DNA of 64,000 nucleotides from Chryseobacterium glaciei (GCF_001648155.1 NZ_CP015199.1:3295001-3359000); one strand, 5' to 3'. Positions 9,068-19,675 are shown, counted from the first letter of the stretch. Numbers and translations: made by a program. The notes: a model not told the origin generated them from the sequence alone.

Positions 9068-9862
9068 ATGCAAAATTACTTAGACCTTTTACAACATATT
9101 TTAGACAACGGAACCGATAAAACCGATAGAACGGGTACCGGAACCAGAAGTGTTTTCGGATATCAACTGAGATATGATCTTTCGAAAGGCTTTCCTTTGG
9201 TGACAACTAAAAAAGTGCATTTGAAGTCTATTATTTACGAACTTCTTTGGTTCTTAAAAGGCGATACCAATGTTAAATATTTAAATGATAATGGAGTAAG
9301 CATTTGGGATGAATGGGCAAATGAAAACGGCGACTTGGGGCCTGTTTATGGTGCTCAGTGGAGAAGCTGGAACGGTGCAGACGGAAAAATTGTAGATCAG
9401 ATTACAGACGTTATCGATCAGATTAAAAAAAATCCAGACTCTAGAAGATTGATAGTCTCTGCATGGAATGTTGCAGAAATTCCAAATATGGCTCTGGCAC
9501 CTTGTCACGCTTTATTTCAATTTTATGTGGCGGATGGAAAATTATCACTGCAACTCTATCAGAGAAGCGCAGATGTTTTCTTGGGAGTTCCTTTTAATAT
9601 TGCGAGTTATGCATTGTTATTAATGATGGTTGCGCAGGTTTGTGATCTTGAAATTGGGGATTATGTTCATAGTTTCGGAGATGTTCACATTTACAATAAT
9701 CATTTTGAGCAGGTAAACAGACAGCTTTCAAGAGAAACAAGACCTCTTCCGACAATGAAATTAAACCCGGAAATTAAAGATATTTTTGATTTTAATTTTG
9801 AAGATTTTACATTAGAAAATTATGATCCGCATCCGGGAATTAAAGCGCCTGTTGCGATTTAA
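9068..9862 (+). CDS. thyA: Thymidylate synthase
   Basis: ThyA converts dUMP and methylene-tetrahydrofolate to dTMP and dihydrofolate. Its length of 264 aa equals the classical enzyme. Catalytic Cys146 sits in [22 protein letters not shown] (phosphate loop), [24 protein letters not shown] and HIYNNH are all present. It begins 4 bp after the XRE gene. No dihydrofolate reductase gene follows, although thyA-folA pairs are common. Confidence 0.98.
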   Translation: MQNYLDLLQHILDNGTDKTDRTGTGTRSVFGYQLRYDLSKGFPLVTTKKVHLKSIIYELLWFLKGDTNVKYLNDNGVSIWDEWANENGDLGPVYGAQWRSWNGADGKIVDQITDVIDQIKKNPDSRRLIVSAWNVAEIPNMALAPCHALFQFYVADGKLSLQLYQRSADVFLGVPFNIASYALLLMMVAQVCDLEIGDYVHSFGDVHIYNNHFEQVNRQLSRETRPLPTMKLNPEIKDIFDFNFEDFTLENYDPHPGIKAPVAI

Positions 9863-9918
9863 TTTTGCTAAAATAATTTTGTAATTATTTCATTAACTTT
9901 GATTTAAATTCAAAATGT

Positions 9919-10161
9919 ATGGAAATTAAAATAAGTTTAGACGAATATGCAGATGTTGCTTTCATCAAAAAACTTTTATCCCAGATAAAAGGTATTAATA
10001 CGATTGAAATTTCTGAGGATGAAAAGACTTATTCCTGGAATGAGCTTGAAGACTCAGAGCATTTTGGAAAGGTGATGGAGCAAAGTGAGAATGATTATAA
10101 AAGCGGAAAAATTCAGGAGCTGACAGATGATTTATTAAATGAAATATTTAATAAAAAATGA
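9919..10161 (+). CDS. Antitoxin-like protein of a type II TA pair
   Basis: An 80-aa acidic protein (MEIKISLDEYADVAFIKKLL, then IKGINTIEI). It overlaps the following toxin-like gene by 4 bp (ATGA at 10158-10161), the usual antitoxin-toxin coupling. It is paralogous to the solitary gene at 10521. The fold is not one of the well-known antitoxin DNA-binding types visible by eye; its role is inferred from position. Confidence 0.75.
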   Translation: MEIKISLDEYADVAFIKKLLSQIKGINTIEISEDEKTYSWNELEDSEHFGKVMEQSENDYKSGKIQELTDDLLNEIFNKK

Positions 10162-10451
10162 AAATAACAATTTCAGAGACTGCGAGAATTTCGCTGGATG
10201 AAATTATAGATTTTCTACAAGCGAAATGGACTGCAAAAGAAATTGCTGTTAGGAAATTTAGACAAACAATGATTGATGGCATTATAAAACATCAGTCTTT
10301 AGAAAAGTCTCCAAATATAAAATTTACGCTTATTGGTAAGAAACAAGTTAAGCTATTTTATGAAATCAAAACAGACGAAATCGTTATTAAACTATTTTGG
10401 CACTGCAAAAAAGATCCATTACAATTAAAAGATCTTCTTAATAAAGAATAG
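10158..10451 (+). CDS. RelE/ParE-like toxin
   Basis: A 97-aa basic protein with the length and layout of ParE/RelE toxins: N-terminal MKITISETARISLDEIIDFL, a Lys/Arg-rich middle (AVRKFRQTM), and C-terminal strands VKLFYEIKTDEIVIKLFWHC. Translational coupling to the upstream antitoxin-like gene supports a toxin-antitoxin module. Whether it cleaves mRNA or poisons gyrase cannot be told from the sequence. Confidence 0.8.
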   Translation: MKITISETARISLDEIIDFLQAKWTAKEIAVRKFRQTMIDGIIKHQSLEKSPNIKFTLIGKKQVKLFYEIKTDEIVIKLFWHCKKDPLQLKDLLNKE

Positions 10452-10456
10452 AAATT

Positions 10457-10487
10457 AAAGTGAAGCCTATAAACTTCACTTTTTTTG
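10457..10487 (+). terminator. Terminator after toxin gene
   Basis: AAAGTGAAG-cctataaa-CTTCACTTT followed by T6 separates the toxin-antitoxin pair from the orphan antitoxin-like gene. Confidence 0.8.
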
Positions 10488-10520
10488 TAACTTTCAAAGC
10501 AAATTTTACACTTATCAAAT

Positions 10521-10751
10521 ATGAAATATCTAAAAATCAATATTGAGGAAAACGCAGATGCTGAAAAGCTGAAAGAACTTTTATTTCAGGTAAAAGGAGT
10601 GGATTCAATAGAAATCATTGATGATGAAAACCCGGAAAGCGAACTGAAAAAAGCTTTTAATAAAACGAAAGAACAGTTTAAAAAAGGAGATTACGAAACA
10701 GTAGTTAATGATATATTCGATATTTTAACAAAAAATAATTCTAAAAAATAA
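10521..10751 (+). CDS. Orphan antitoxin-like protein
   Basis: A 76-aa acidic protein (MKYLKINIEENADAEKLKEL, then VKGVDSIEIIDDE) clearly related to the antitoxin-like protein at 9919: both share the pattern I-(K/E)-x-A-D-x-x-x-(I/L)-K-x-L-L-x-Q-(I/V)-K-G-(I/V). No toxin gene follows; the next gene is an M1 peptidase 14 bp downstream. It may be a duplicated antitoxin that outlived its toxin. Confidence 0.7.
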   Translation: MKYLKINIEENADAEKLKELLFQVKGVDSIEIIDDENPESELKKAFNKTKEQFKKGDYETVVNDIFDILTKNNSKK

Positions 10752-10764
10752 TTAATAAATAAAG

Positions 10765-13275
10765 ATGAAAAAGGCCATTTTATCGATTGCTATACTTGGA
10801 ATTTTCTTTTCCGCAAATGTATCGGCACAAACCGAAACTTCGGGCAGAGAAAAGGTGTACAGAGCGACTCATACCAAAGTAACGGAACTGAAACACACCA
10901 AGCTAAAAGTAAATTTCGATTATCAGAAGGAACAAATGAACGGGGAAGAATGGCTAACGGCTTCACCTTATTTTTATCCTACCAACGAATTGACGCTTGA
11001 TGCAAAAGGAATGTTGATTCACGAGGTAGCTTTAGATATCAACGGTAAAAAATCTTCTTTAAAATATGACTATAAAAATGATGTTTTAAAGATTAGCTTA
11101 GATAAGACCTATCAGAAAAATCAGGATTATACAGTTTACATTAAATATACGTCTCGCCCGAATGAGGTGAAACAGGAGGGAAGCGCGGCAATTAATGATG
11201 CAAAAGGTTTGTATTTCATTAATCCACAAGGAAAAGATCCTGATATGCCAACTCAGATCTGGACGCAGGGAGAAACAGAATCTTCTTCTGCTTGGTTCCC
11301 CACAATTGATAAACCAAATCAAAAGTCTACTCAGGAAATTTACATGACGGTTCCGGATAAATATGTGACGCTTTCAAACGGAATTATGAAAGATTCTCAA
11401 AAAGAATCTAACGGACTGAGAACCGATCATTGGATGATGGATAAGAGACATTCAACTTACCTTTTCTTCATGGGAGTGGGTGAATATGCGATCGTTAAAG
11501 ACAAATGGAAAAATATTCCTGTAGATTATTATATTGAAAAGGAATATGAGCCGTACGCAAAACAGATCTACGGAAATACTCCAGAAATGATCGAATTTTT
11601 CTCGAAAAAAATGGGCTACGATTATCCTTGGGCAAAATATGCACAAATTTCAGGAAGAGATTATGTAAGTGGAGCGATGGAAAACACGACCGCGACTCTT
11701 CACGGAAGTGATATTCTGCAAAAACCAGGACAATTAATTGATGAAAATTCTTGGGAAGACACAATCGCCCACGAATTATTTCACCATTGGTTTGGAGATT
11801 TGGTGACTGCAGAAAGTTGGAGTAATCTTACGGTAAATGAATCTTTTGCCAACTATTCCGAATACCTTTGGAATGAATATAAGTATGGAAAAGATCAAGC
11901 CGATTACCATCAATTGGAAGATGTTAACAGATATATCCACAATCCTTCTGATTTCAAGAAAAACTTGGTGAGATTTAATTATGAATCTCGTGAAGATGTT
12001 TTCGATTTGGTGACTTATCAAAAAGGGGGCGGAATTCTTCATATGTTAAGAAATTATCTTGGTGACGATGCTTTCTTTGCGGGAATGAATGATTATTTAA
12101 AAACCAATGAATATCAAAACGCAGAAGCACATCAGCTAAGATTATCATTCGAAAAAGTTTCAGGAAAAGACCTGAATTGGTTCTTCAATCAGTGGTATTT
12201 CGGAAGCGGAAACCCGAAATTAAACTATTCATCTACTTTTGAACCTGTTAAAAAACAAGTTACAGTAACAATCAATCAAACTCAGGATCAGCCTTTTGAA
12301 TTTCCTTTGGCAATTGATGTGTATGATAACGGTAAGCCGAAAAGATATAATGTTTGGGTAAATGCTGAGGCAAAAAATACATTCAATTTTGATGTTTCAA
12401 AAACTCCGGATTTAATTAATATCAATGCGGATGGCGTTTTAGTGGCAGATATTACGGATACAAAAACTCCTGAGCAATATTTAATGCAGTTCACAAATTC
12501 AAAAGAATTCAAAAACAGATATGCTGCTTTGAACGGGATTAAAGATCAGGTTGGAAAAAATCCTGTAGCAACAAAATTATTGGCTGCGGGGATAAAAGAT
12601 CCTTATTTTAGAGTGAGAAATAAAGCGTTAGAATTGATGGATTTAAACAATCCTGAACAAATGAAAACGTTAGGGGCTGATGTTGAAAAAATAGCATCAA
12701 ACGATCCGAAAACCTTAACTCAGGCTGCTGCTATTGCTGCTTTAGCGAAAACTAAGGATAAAAAATACTTTCCGATTTTTGAAAAAGGAGTGAATGCTGT
12801 TTCTAATGCTGTGAGAGGAAATTCGTTGGGAGCTATTTCGGCAATTGACCCATCAAGAATGGCTTCTTTGGCTGATAAAATTGATTTAAGCGGTGCTTCA
12901 GAAGATCTTTTGACGCAAATGTTACCGATTGTTGTTAAGAATAAAGTGACTTCTCAGATGGCTAATATTGCTCCGATTGCTGCATTTTATCCTTTTGTTA
13001 AATTTCAAAATCCGGAGTTGGGAAAATCTGCCGAAGAAGGATTCAATTGGATCATGTCTTCTGACAATCTAAAAGCAACTGAAAGCATTACTAAAATGAT
13101 TGGACACGCAAAAAGCCAAATGGGAGATAATCCACAGGCAAAAATGATGATTTCTCAGATGTTGAAAGATGGTTTGAGCAAAAAAATGGAATTGTTAAAA
13201 CAAAATCCTCAAAAGGCTTCAAGTATCAATCCTCAAATTGATGCTCTAAATAAAGCGATCGAAGATTTTAAATAA
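10765..13275 (+). CDS. M1 family metallo-aminopeptidase
   Basis: An exported zinc aminopeptidase of 836 aa (signal peptide MKKAILSIAILGIFFSANVSA). The zinc site is HELFHHWFGD (H336, E337, H340) with E359 in NESFANY; the exopeptidase signature GAMENT lies before it. The long C-terminal part (about 590-836) is helical and repeat-like, as in other flavobacterial members. It likely trims peptides in the periplasm. It starts 14 bp after the orphan antitoxin gene. Confidence 0.95.
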   Translation: MKKAILSIAILGIFFSANVSAQTETSGREKVYRATHTKVTELKHTKLKVNFDYQKEQMNGEEWLTASPYFYPTNELTLDAKGMLIHEVALDINGKKSSLKYDYKNDVLKISLDKTYQKNQDYTVYIKYTSRPNEVKQEGSAAINDAKGLYFINPQGKDPDMPTQIWTQGETESSSAWFPTIDKPNQKSTQEIYMTVPDKYVTLSNGIMKDSQKESNGLRTDHWMMDKRHSTYLFFMGVGEYAIVKDKWKNIPVDYYIEKEYEPYAKQIYGNTPEMIEFFSKKMGYDYPWAKYAQISGRDYVSGAMENTTATLHGSDILQKPGQLIDENSWEDTIAHELFHHWFGDLVTAESWSNLTVNESFANYSEYLWNEYKYGKDQADYHQLEDVNRYIHNPSDFKKNLVRFNYESREDVFDLVTYQKGGGILHMLRNYLGDDAFFAGMNDYLKTNEYQNAEAHQLRLSFEKVSGKDLNWFFNQWYFGSGNPKLNYSSTFEPVKKQVTVTINQTQDQPFEFPLAIDVYDNGKPKRYNVWVNAEAKNTFNFDVSKTPDLININADGVLVADITDTKTPEQYLMQFTNSKEFKNRYAALNGIKDQVGKNPVATKLLAAGIKDPYFRVRNKALELMDLNNPEQMKTLGADVEKIASNDPKTLTQAAAIAALAKTKDKKYFPIFEKGVNAVSNAVRGNSLGAISAIDPSRMASLADKIDLSGASEDLLTQMLPIVVKNKVTSQMANIAPIAAFYPFVKFQNPELGKSAEEGFNWIMSSDNLKATESITKMIGHAKSQMGDNPQAKMMISQMLKDGLSKKMELLKQNPQKASSINPQIDALNKAIEDFK

Positions 13276-13297
13276 TAAAAGCAAAATATAAATTGTA

Positions 13298-13325
13298 AAG
13301 CATCTCATTTTGGGATGCTTTTTTA
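13298..13325 (+). terminator. Rho-independent terminator
   Basis: AAAGCATC-tcattttggg-GATGCTTT followed by T-rich sequence, downstream of the M1 peptidase gene. Confidence 0.85.
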
Positions 13326-13415
13326 TTTTAAATTGTAATTAATGATAAAAAATAGGTGAATAACAACCGTTTTTTTGAATTATCTTTTATAATTTAGTAT
13401 TAAAATTACAGAATT

Positions 13416-14744
13416 ATGACTTTTGGAATCGAGGCAGCTAGCTATTATGTACCGTCTTTATATTTGGAAATTAAAGATTTAGCAGAAAAAAGAGGAATTG
13501 AACCCACAAAATTGGAAAAGGGATTAGGGCTACATAAAATGGGATTTCCGGATGTTCATGAAGATGCAGCTACTTTCGCAGCAGAAGCTTTATTAAAATT
13601 AGTAAAGGATTATACGATTAATCCAAAAGATATTGCCAGAATTTATTTGGGTACAGAAAGCGCTTTGGATGCTGCAAAACCAACCGCTTCTTATGCAATG
13701 CAAATGGTTGAAAAGGTGTTGGAAAGTGAATTTGGAGAAAGATGTTTTAGAAACTGTGACGTTGTGGATATGACTTTCGCTTGTGTCGGAGCAGTAGATG
13801 CTTTGCATAATTCTTTAGACTTTGTAAGAGTTAATCCTGATAAAAAAGCAATCGTCATTGCCAGTGATTATGCTAAATACGAATTAGCTTCTTCAGGCGA
13901 ATATACGCAGGGCGGTGGCGCAGTTTCTTTATTGATTTCCTCAAAACCCGATCTTTTAGAAATTGAAAATAATTGGGGAGTAGCCACAGAAAGTGTGTTG
14001 GATTTTTTTAAACCAAGACGTCAATATAAAAAAGAAGATTTAACAAATGCTTTAGAAACTTTTCCAGATAAAATTGAAATTTTCACGGATGAACCGGTTT
14101 TTGATGGACAATATTCTAACCAATGTTATCAGGACAGAATAAGAGAAGCTTATAATCATTATAAAGAAATTACAGGCAAAAATAAGCCTTATGAAAATTG
14201 GAAATATCTGATTTTCCATCTTCCTTATGCCTTCCACGGTAAAAGAGTTTTCACTGAAATTTACAGTTTGGAAAATGGACTTGCATATGAAACACCAGAG
14301 GAACAAAAAGCAGTGGCAAAATCTGAAAATTATATTCAGTTTATTAATGATACAATAGAAAAATCGCAACGTGCATCCTCCGAGATCGGAAATATGTACA
14401 CCGCTTCAATTTTTATGGCGTTACTTTCAGCATTGCAGACTTCTTTTAATGAAAATGAAGAACTAAAAGGTTTAGAAATAGGATTTTTAGGTTACGGAAG
14501 CGGATCAAAATCTAAAGTTTTCGTAGGAAAAGTATCTGAAAACTGGAAAACGGTTGTTTCAAAATGGGATTTATTTGAAAATCTTAAAAATAGAACATCT
14601 ATTGATTTTGAAACCTATGAAAAGTTACATAGAAAGCAATTAGAAGAATCTGTTAATGAAAATTACAAAGGATTTGGACTAAATTCTGTGGAATTAGAAA
14701 ACCCTGTTTTAAAAGGAGCGAGGTATTATCACCATCAGAAATAA
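13416..14744 (+). CDS. mvaS: Hydroxymethylglutaryl-CoA synthase
   Basis: Joins acetyl-CoA and acetoacetyl-CoA to HMG-CoA in the mevalonate route to isoprenoids. It is 442 aa. Acid/base E81 is in GTESALDA, nucleophile C123 in DMTFACVGAVDAL, and the histidine motif is IFHLPYAFHGK. GYGSGSKSKVF near 365 is the conserved C-terminal glycine motif. It stands alone between two terminators. The family assignment is firm; the gene symbol follows bacterial usage. Confidence 0.93.
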   Translation: MTFGIEAASYYVPSLYLEIKDLAEKRGIEPTKLEKGLGLHKMGFPDVHEDAATFAAEALLKLVKDYTINPKDIARIYLGTESALDAAKPTASYAMQMVEKVLESEFGERCFRNCDVVDMTFACVGAVDALHNSLDFVRVNPDKKAIVIASDYAKYELASSGEYTQGGGAVSLLISSKPDLLEIENNWGVATESVLDFFKPRRQYKKEDLTNALETFPDKIEIFTDEPVFDGQYSNQCYQDRIREAYNHYKEITGKNKPYENWKYLIFHLPYAFHGKRVFTEIYSLENGLAYETPEEQKAVAKSENYIQFINDTIEKSQRASSEIGNMYTASIFMALLSALQTSFNENEELKGLEIGFLGYGSGSKSKVFVGKVSENWKTVVSKWDLFENLKNRTSIDFETYEKLHRKQLEESVNENYKGFGLNSVELENPVLKGARYYHHQK

Positions 14745-14770
14745 GAATTAATTATCATAAAATTCAACTG

Positions 14771-14797
14771 CCACTTCTTCATGAGGTGGTTTTTTAT
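14771..14797 (+). terminator. Terminator after HMG-CoA synthase gene
   Basis: CCACTTC-ttcat-GAGGTGG (one G-T pair) followed by TTTTTT. Confidence 0.8.
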
Positions 14798-15199
14798 GTT
14801 TTGATTTTAACAATTTTAGTCAAAAATTATGAAATTTTTAAAAATAGTGTGTTTTATTTTCGAAATATTAGATACCATCATTTTTTATTAACAAATCCCA
14901 ACTTATGATTTAATTAATTTTTTACTTGAAAAGATATTTTTTAATAAATATCATATAACCAGAAGTGATATTTATGATTGTAGTGAAAAAAAAGTGAAAA
15001 TAAAAAAAATTAGTTAAATATATTTTTCAATGAAGATATTTTTAAGCTATTATGAATAATAGAACAGTTAATTACTGAGATTTGATCGTTGTTTAAGAAT
15101 TTTAATAAATTTTAAGTTATTGTAATTCAGTTTTTTCACATTGTATTTGTTAGTATTTATTAACAAATTTGCTTTCTTAAAAATACTAAATAAAAAAAC
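14798..15199. other. Very AT-rich gene-free leader of susC
   Basis: About 400 bases, strongly A/T, without an ORF. The last 60 bases contain TATTTG (15144-15149) and AAATTTG (15165-15171), a weak candidate for a -33/-7 pair. The rest may be a long untranslated leader or regulatory region. Confidence 0.4.
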
Positions 15200-18034
15200 A
15201 TGAATGTGAAATTATGCATTATGACAACAGCTGTTTTGTTTTTTACAGGACAGGTTGTAAGTGCTCAAAAAAAAACGAATGATTCAATAAAGGAAGCAAG
15301 TATTGATGAAGTTGTAGTTACAGGGTATCAGAAGAAAAGCAAAGATGAGGTTACTTCCGCGATCACTGTTGTCTCTGGAAAAGCTTTGTCTAATTTCTCT
15401 TCTTCAACAATGGGATCTAATGCTTTACAGGGAAAAGCTGCTGGTGTAGATATTTCGGCACTGAATGGTAAACCTGGTTCAGGATCAGCGATTAATATTC
15501 GAGGATTAGGGAATGTTACTACAAAAGTTGGTGCTTCAAATCCATTGTTTGTTATTGATGGTTTTGTTGTTGGAAATGATCAGAGAGCACAGGATGTTTT
15601 CAACTCTATTAATCCTAGTGATTATGAAAATATTTCTATACTGAAAGATGCAGCTGCAGCAGCTATTTATGGTTCGCAGGGAGCAAATGGAGTTATTGTT
15701 TTAACGACAAAAAGCGGAAAATCAGGAAGGCCTGTTATCACTTTAAGCTCTCGAATTGGATTCTCTGAGAAAATTAAAGATATTAATTTCAGAATGATGA
15801 ATTCTGCTGAGAAAATTGATTACGAGAAAAAAATGTATGCTCTCGGTATTAGCGGATACAGCGCATGGACAGATTCCAATGTATCTGCAGCTCTGGCTTT
15901 AGATCATGATTGGCAAAAAGATATTTTAAGAAGATCAGCAATTGAGTCTTACCAAGTGGGGATTAGAGGAGGAAACGAAAAATCTAAATATACATTTTCA
16001 TTAGGATATGATTCTGATAACGGCATTGTGCAAAATATTCATGCTTACAAAAGATATACAGGGAGAATGAAGTATGAAGCGACTCCAACAGATAGAATGA
16101 GCTTTGGAGTTTCTACTGGTGTTAATTATAGTATGTCTCAGGATATAAGGGACAGAAATAATGAGCAGAATCCTTTTAGAGCAATGTATTCTTATAATCC
16201 ATATGAACCTGTTTTTAACGCTGATGGAAGTTATAATTCTACGAAAAGAGGTTTCCCTATTTTAGAAGCTCTTAAAAATAATCCTGAACGAAATAATTCT
16301 TTAATTTTTGATGGGAATATTTTCGCCCAATATAAAATTTTAACAGGATTGAATTTTAAAACTCAATTAGGAGGATATTTTAATAACATAAGGTGGAATA
16401 GAAAGGTTCTAAGAGGATCATTTTTAGATAGATCTTTAGGAATAAATGGAAGTGTTGTAGAGCAAAATCAAAATCGTTTCAGATATACAAATTCTAATAC
16501 ATTAAATTATACAAAAACATTTGGTAGCCATAGTATTGATTTATTAGGTTTGGTAGAATATACAGAATTCCGGAATGATTATATTAGTGCAACAGGTAGA
16601 AACTTGTCGTCGCCAACATTAAATGAGCTGGATAATGCATCAACCCCTTTTGAAGTTAAGGGTTATGATGAACTTTACAGGACGTTTTCTTACGGAGCTT
16701 TTTTAACTTATGATTTTGCTAAAAAGTATATTTTAACGGCATCTGTAAGACAAGATAAAGATTCTAGATTTGGAAAAAATAATGTACTGTCTGAACCATT
16801 CTGGTCAGTAAGTGGTGCTTGGAATGTTACTAATGAAGAATTTTTGAAGGATAATACCATTTTATCACTATTAAAACTAAGGGCATCCATTGGTACCAGA
16901 GGATACAATAATATTGACCTTAATTTAAATAACACATTAATGTCCGGAAGTAGTTATGGTTCTTTTCCTACTATTGCTCCTAATATAATTTATGGAAATC
17001 CAGATCTAAAGTGGGAAGTCACAAAATCACAAAACTATGGAGCTGAATTTGGATTTCTAAATAATAGAGTAAGAGGAACTGTAGATTATTTTATTGATCA
17101 AAAAAAGGATTTCATATTTACTGTTCCTAATTTTGGCTCAGAAGGAGGAGCATATGCCACTAATATTAATGCAGGTGATTTAAAAAATAAAGGACTTGAA
17201 TTGAGCTTATCAGCAGATATCATAAAATCTGCAGGCTTTAATTGGAGCATCAGAGCCAATACAAGTTTGATGAGTTATAAACTTGTTAAACTAAGGAATG
17301 GCGAAACAGAAAGAACTGTCGGAGCAATAAATCAGCTGAAAGAAGGTGAAGAACCGTTTTCATTCTATCTAGTAAGGAGCGCAGGTATTAATCCTGACAA
17401 TGGGAATGAAATATATTATACTAAAAATGGAGGAACTACAGAGGTATATAGTTCTAATGATGCTGTTTTATTACAAGGTAAATCACCACTTCCAAAATTA
17501 TTTGGAGGTTTTGGTACTACTTTATCTTATAAAGGATTTGATTTACAAGCTGATTTTACTTATAAATCAGGTAATTATACTTACAATTATATGGCACTCG
17601 GTATGTTGAGCTATCCTAATGGAGCTACAAATAATATGAGATCTGATGCTATTAATTATTGGACAACACCAGGGCAGACAAATGTATTACCAAGACCTAA
17701 CAATACTTCCAATGCTCCTGGGGGAAGTACAGGACTACAGACTACCGACAGATTCCTCCAAGATGCATCTTACATCAGATTAAGAAATGTAAGTATAGGA
17801 TATACATTGGACAAAAGAATATTGGGTGAATCATTCCCTGTAAACAAAATTAGAGTTTCATTATCGGGGCAGAACTTAGCTACTTGGACAAAATTTGAAG
17901 GAGATCCGGAAATATCAATCGGTTCAGGAGAAAGCCAAACAGGAGGTGGGCAAACATTTATAAATGGTGCATTTGCATTATATAGCTATCCTGCGGTAAA
18001 AACATATTTATTTGGAATTGAAGTAGAATTTTAA
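15200..18034 (+). CDS. SusC/RagA-like TonB-dependent outer-membrane transporter
   Basis: A 944-aa TonB-linked outer-membrane protein that imports oligomeric nutrients with its SusD partner. After the signal peptide (to about residue 22) the TonB-box-like segment IDEVVVTGYQKK follows at once, then the plug (LQGKAAGVDISALNGKPGSG, then SILKDAAAAAIYGSQGANGV) and a long beta-barrel ending in aromatic residues (TYLFGIEVEF). The usual N-terminal carboxypeptidase-D-like domain is missing, making it a short SusC. It is followed 17 bp later by susD. Confidence 0.95.
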   Translation: MNVKLCIMTTAVLFFTGQVVSAQKKTNDSIKEASIDEVVVTGYQKKSKDEVTSAITVVSGKALSNFSSSTMGSNALQGKAAGVDISALNGKPGSGSAINIRGLGNVTTKVGASNPLFVIDGFVVGNDQRAQDVFNSINPSDYENISILKDAAAAAIYGSQGANGVIVLTTKSGKSGRPVITLSSRIGFSEKIKDINFRMMNSAEKIDYEKKMYALGISGYSAWTDSNVSAALALDHDWQKDILRRSAIESYQVGIRGGNEKSKYTFSLGYDSDNGIVQNIHAYKRYTGRMKYEATPTDRMSFGVSTGVNYSMSQDIRDRNNEQNPFRAMYSYNPYEPVFNADGSYNSTKRGFPILEALKNNPERNNSLIFDGNIFAQYKILTGLNFKTQLGGYFNNIRWNRKVLRGSFLDRSLGINGSVVEQNQNRFRYTNSNTLNYTKTFGSHSIDLLGLVEYTEFRNDYISATGRNLSSPTLNELDNASTPFEVKGYDELYRTFSYGAFLTYDFAKKYILTASVRQDKDSRFGKNNVLSEPFWSVSGAWNVTNEEFLKDNTILSLLKLRASIGTRGYNNIDLNLNNTLMSGSSYGSFPTIAPNIIYGNPDLKWEVTKSQNYGAEFGFLNNRVRGTVDYFIDQKKDFIFTVPNFGSEGGAYATNINAGDLKNKGLELSLSADIIKSAGFNWSIRANTSLMSYKLVKLRNGETERTVGAINQLKEGEEPFSFYLVRSAGINPDNGNEIYYTKNGGTTEVYSSNDAVLLQGKSPLPKLFGGFGTTLSYKGFDLQADFTYKSGNYTYNYMALGMLSYPNGATNNMRSDAINYWTTPGQTNVLPRPNNTSNAPGGSTGLQTTDRFLQDASYIRLRNVSIGYTLDKRILGESFPVNKIRVSLSGQNLATWTKFEGDPEISIGSGESQTGGGQTFINGAFALYSYPAVKTYLFGIEVEF

Positions 18035-18051
18035 AACACATATTAAAACTT

Positions 18052-19533
18052 ATGAAAAAAATAATCAATATATCATTATTATCACTTGCATCTTTTCTTT
18101 CATTACAATGCAGCGATGAAAGGTTTGATATTCTTCCTAATAGTCAGGATGCACCAGAAATCATCTTTACAACAGAAGCTAACTATAGATTAGTTTTAGA
18201 TGGAGCTTATGATGCTTTTAAAAGCCCGACATATTATAATGGTGATACAGGAAGCTCTATTATTTTGGGAGATGTATTGGCCGACAATCTTATTTTAAAT
18301 ACCCAAGGAAGGCAGACGAATAAAGCGGCTTATGAATGGTCTTATAGTCCAATTACTCCAGCGGTTACCTCATTGTATTCATCTGCATATTTTGTAATTT
18401 CCAGAGCAAATATTGTTTTAGATAATCTAAATAAAGTTCCATATACAGACTATATGAAGAATATTGAAGCTGAAGCAAAGGCAGTTAGAGCAATTGCACA
18501 TTTTGATTTGGTAAGAGCATATGCGAAAATACCTACACAAAGTAGTGATGCATCTTCATCTTTGGGAATAGCATACGTAACTACTTTTGATCCAGGTATT
18601 AAGCCGTCAAGAGATGCTACAGTAATGATTACATATGATAAGATCATTGCAGATTTACAGGATGCATTGGCGAAAATTAATACAGTTAATGGGACAATCG
18701 GAAGGCTAAACAAAACTTCGGTTTTAGGTTTTTTATCCAGAGTCTATTTATATAAAGGAGATTATGATAAAGCAATACAATATGGGGAACAGTGTATTCT
18801 AGCAAGTACATCAGTAGGAGCAAGTGGTAATTTTGTAGATGTTTGGAAAGACGCATCTGATGATGGAGAATTATTTACAATATTAAATGCAAATGTTAGT
18901 AATGATAACATAAATGTTGGAGTTGCTTATAATCAAAACTCTGTAAATCCGGCAGGTATTCGTTCAGAATATAACGTAAATTATGATTTATTTACAAAGT
19001 ACGGTTCTACTGATATTAGAAAGGAAGCATATGTTCTTACATTTAATTATATAACGACACTTTACAATCATGTAATTAAGTATAGAACAAGAGCTGGTTC
19101 TCCTGCGCCTCCTGCTCAGGTAGTAGATATTAAATTATTAAGATCTGCCGAGGTTTATCTTAATGTTGCAGAAGCTTATATGAAATCTGCAGCTCCAAAT
19201 CAAACTAAAGCTCTTCAAGTACTTAATACCTTAAGAGCTCAGAGATATGCATCTTATGTACCAGGAACAGAAACCGGAACAGCTTTATTAAATGCAATCT
19301 ATTACGAAAGAAGATTAGAATTGGCATTTGAGAACGACCGATTCTGGACAATAAAAAGATTAGGACAATCAGTTGTTAGATCAGATTATGGTTCATCTGT
19401 TAGCGGAGGTGGCGGAGATGCTCCTACTGGTGCATTGAAAACTTTGCCAGCAAATAACTTCAGATTTGTATTGCCGATTCCGCAGGATGCGATTAATCTA
19501 AATCCAAACTTAGTTCAGAACCCTGGGTATTAA
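18052..19533 (+). CDS. SusD/RagB-like nutrient-binding lipoprotein
   Basis: A 493-aa surface lipoprotein partner of the upstream SusC. The lipobox is LSLQC near residue 20. The TPR-like helices and SusD C-terminal motif (YYERRLELAFENDRFWTIKR, then FVLPIPQDAINLNPNLVQNP) are plain. With the short SusC it forms a two-gene uptake unit, with no glycosidase attached; the nearby convergent esterase is the only hydrolase. Confidence 0.95.
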   Translation: MKKIINISLLSLASFLSLQCSDERFDILPNSQDAPEIIFTTEANYRLVLDGAYDAFKSPTYYNGDTGSSIILGDVLADNLILNTQGRQTNKAAYEWSYSPITPAVTSLYSSAYFVISRANIVLDNLNKVPYTDYMKNIEAEAKAVRAIAHFDLVRAYAKIPTQSSDASSSLGIAYVTTFDPGIKPSRDATVMITYDKIIADLQDALAKINTVNGTIGRLNKTSVLGFLSRVYLYKGDYDKAIQYGEQCILASTSVGASGNFVDVWKDASDDGELFTILNANVSNDNINVGVAYNQNSVNPAGIRSEYNVNYDLFTKYGSTDIRKEAYVLTFNYITTLYNHVIKYRTRAGSPAPPAQVVDIKLLRSAEVYLNVAEAYMKSAAPNQTKALQVLNTLRAQRYASYVPGTETGTALLNAIYYERRLELAFENDRFWTIKRLGQSVVRSDYGSSVSGGGGDAPTGALKTLPANNFRFVLPIPQDAINLNPNLVQNPGY

Positions 19534-19622
19534 AACTAAATAAATTAATCATTCAATATTCACTTGAAGATCAAGGTTTAATAAGAATAATAAGTAATTA
19601 ATCTTAAGTTAAGAGTAATTTT

Positions 19623-19652
19623 ACGAGGCTATATTTTTATAGTCTCGTTTTT
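19623..19652 (+). terminator. Terminator after susD
   Basis: ACGAGGCTATA-tttt-TATAGTCTCGT followed by eight T. It lies between convergent genes and may serve mainly the plus strand. Confidence 0.85.
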
Positions 19653-19675
19653 TTTGATTTGTTTAAGCTGTATTT

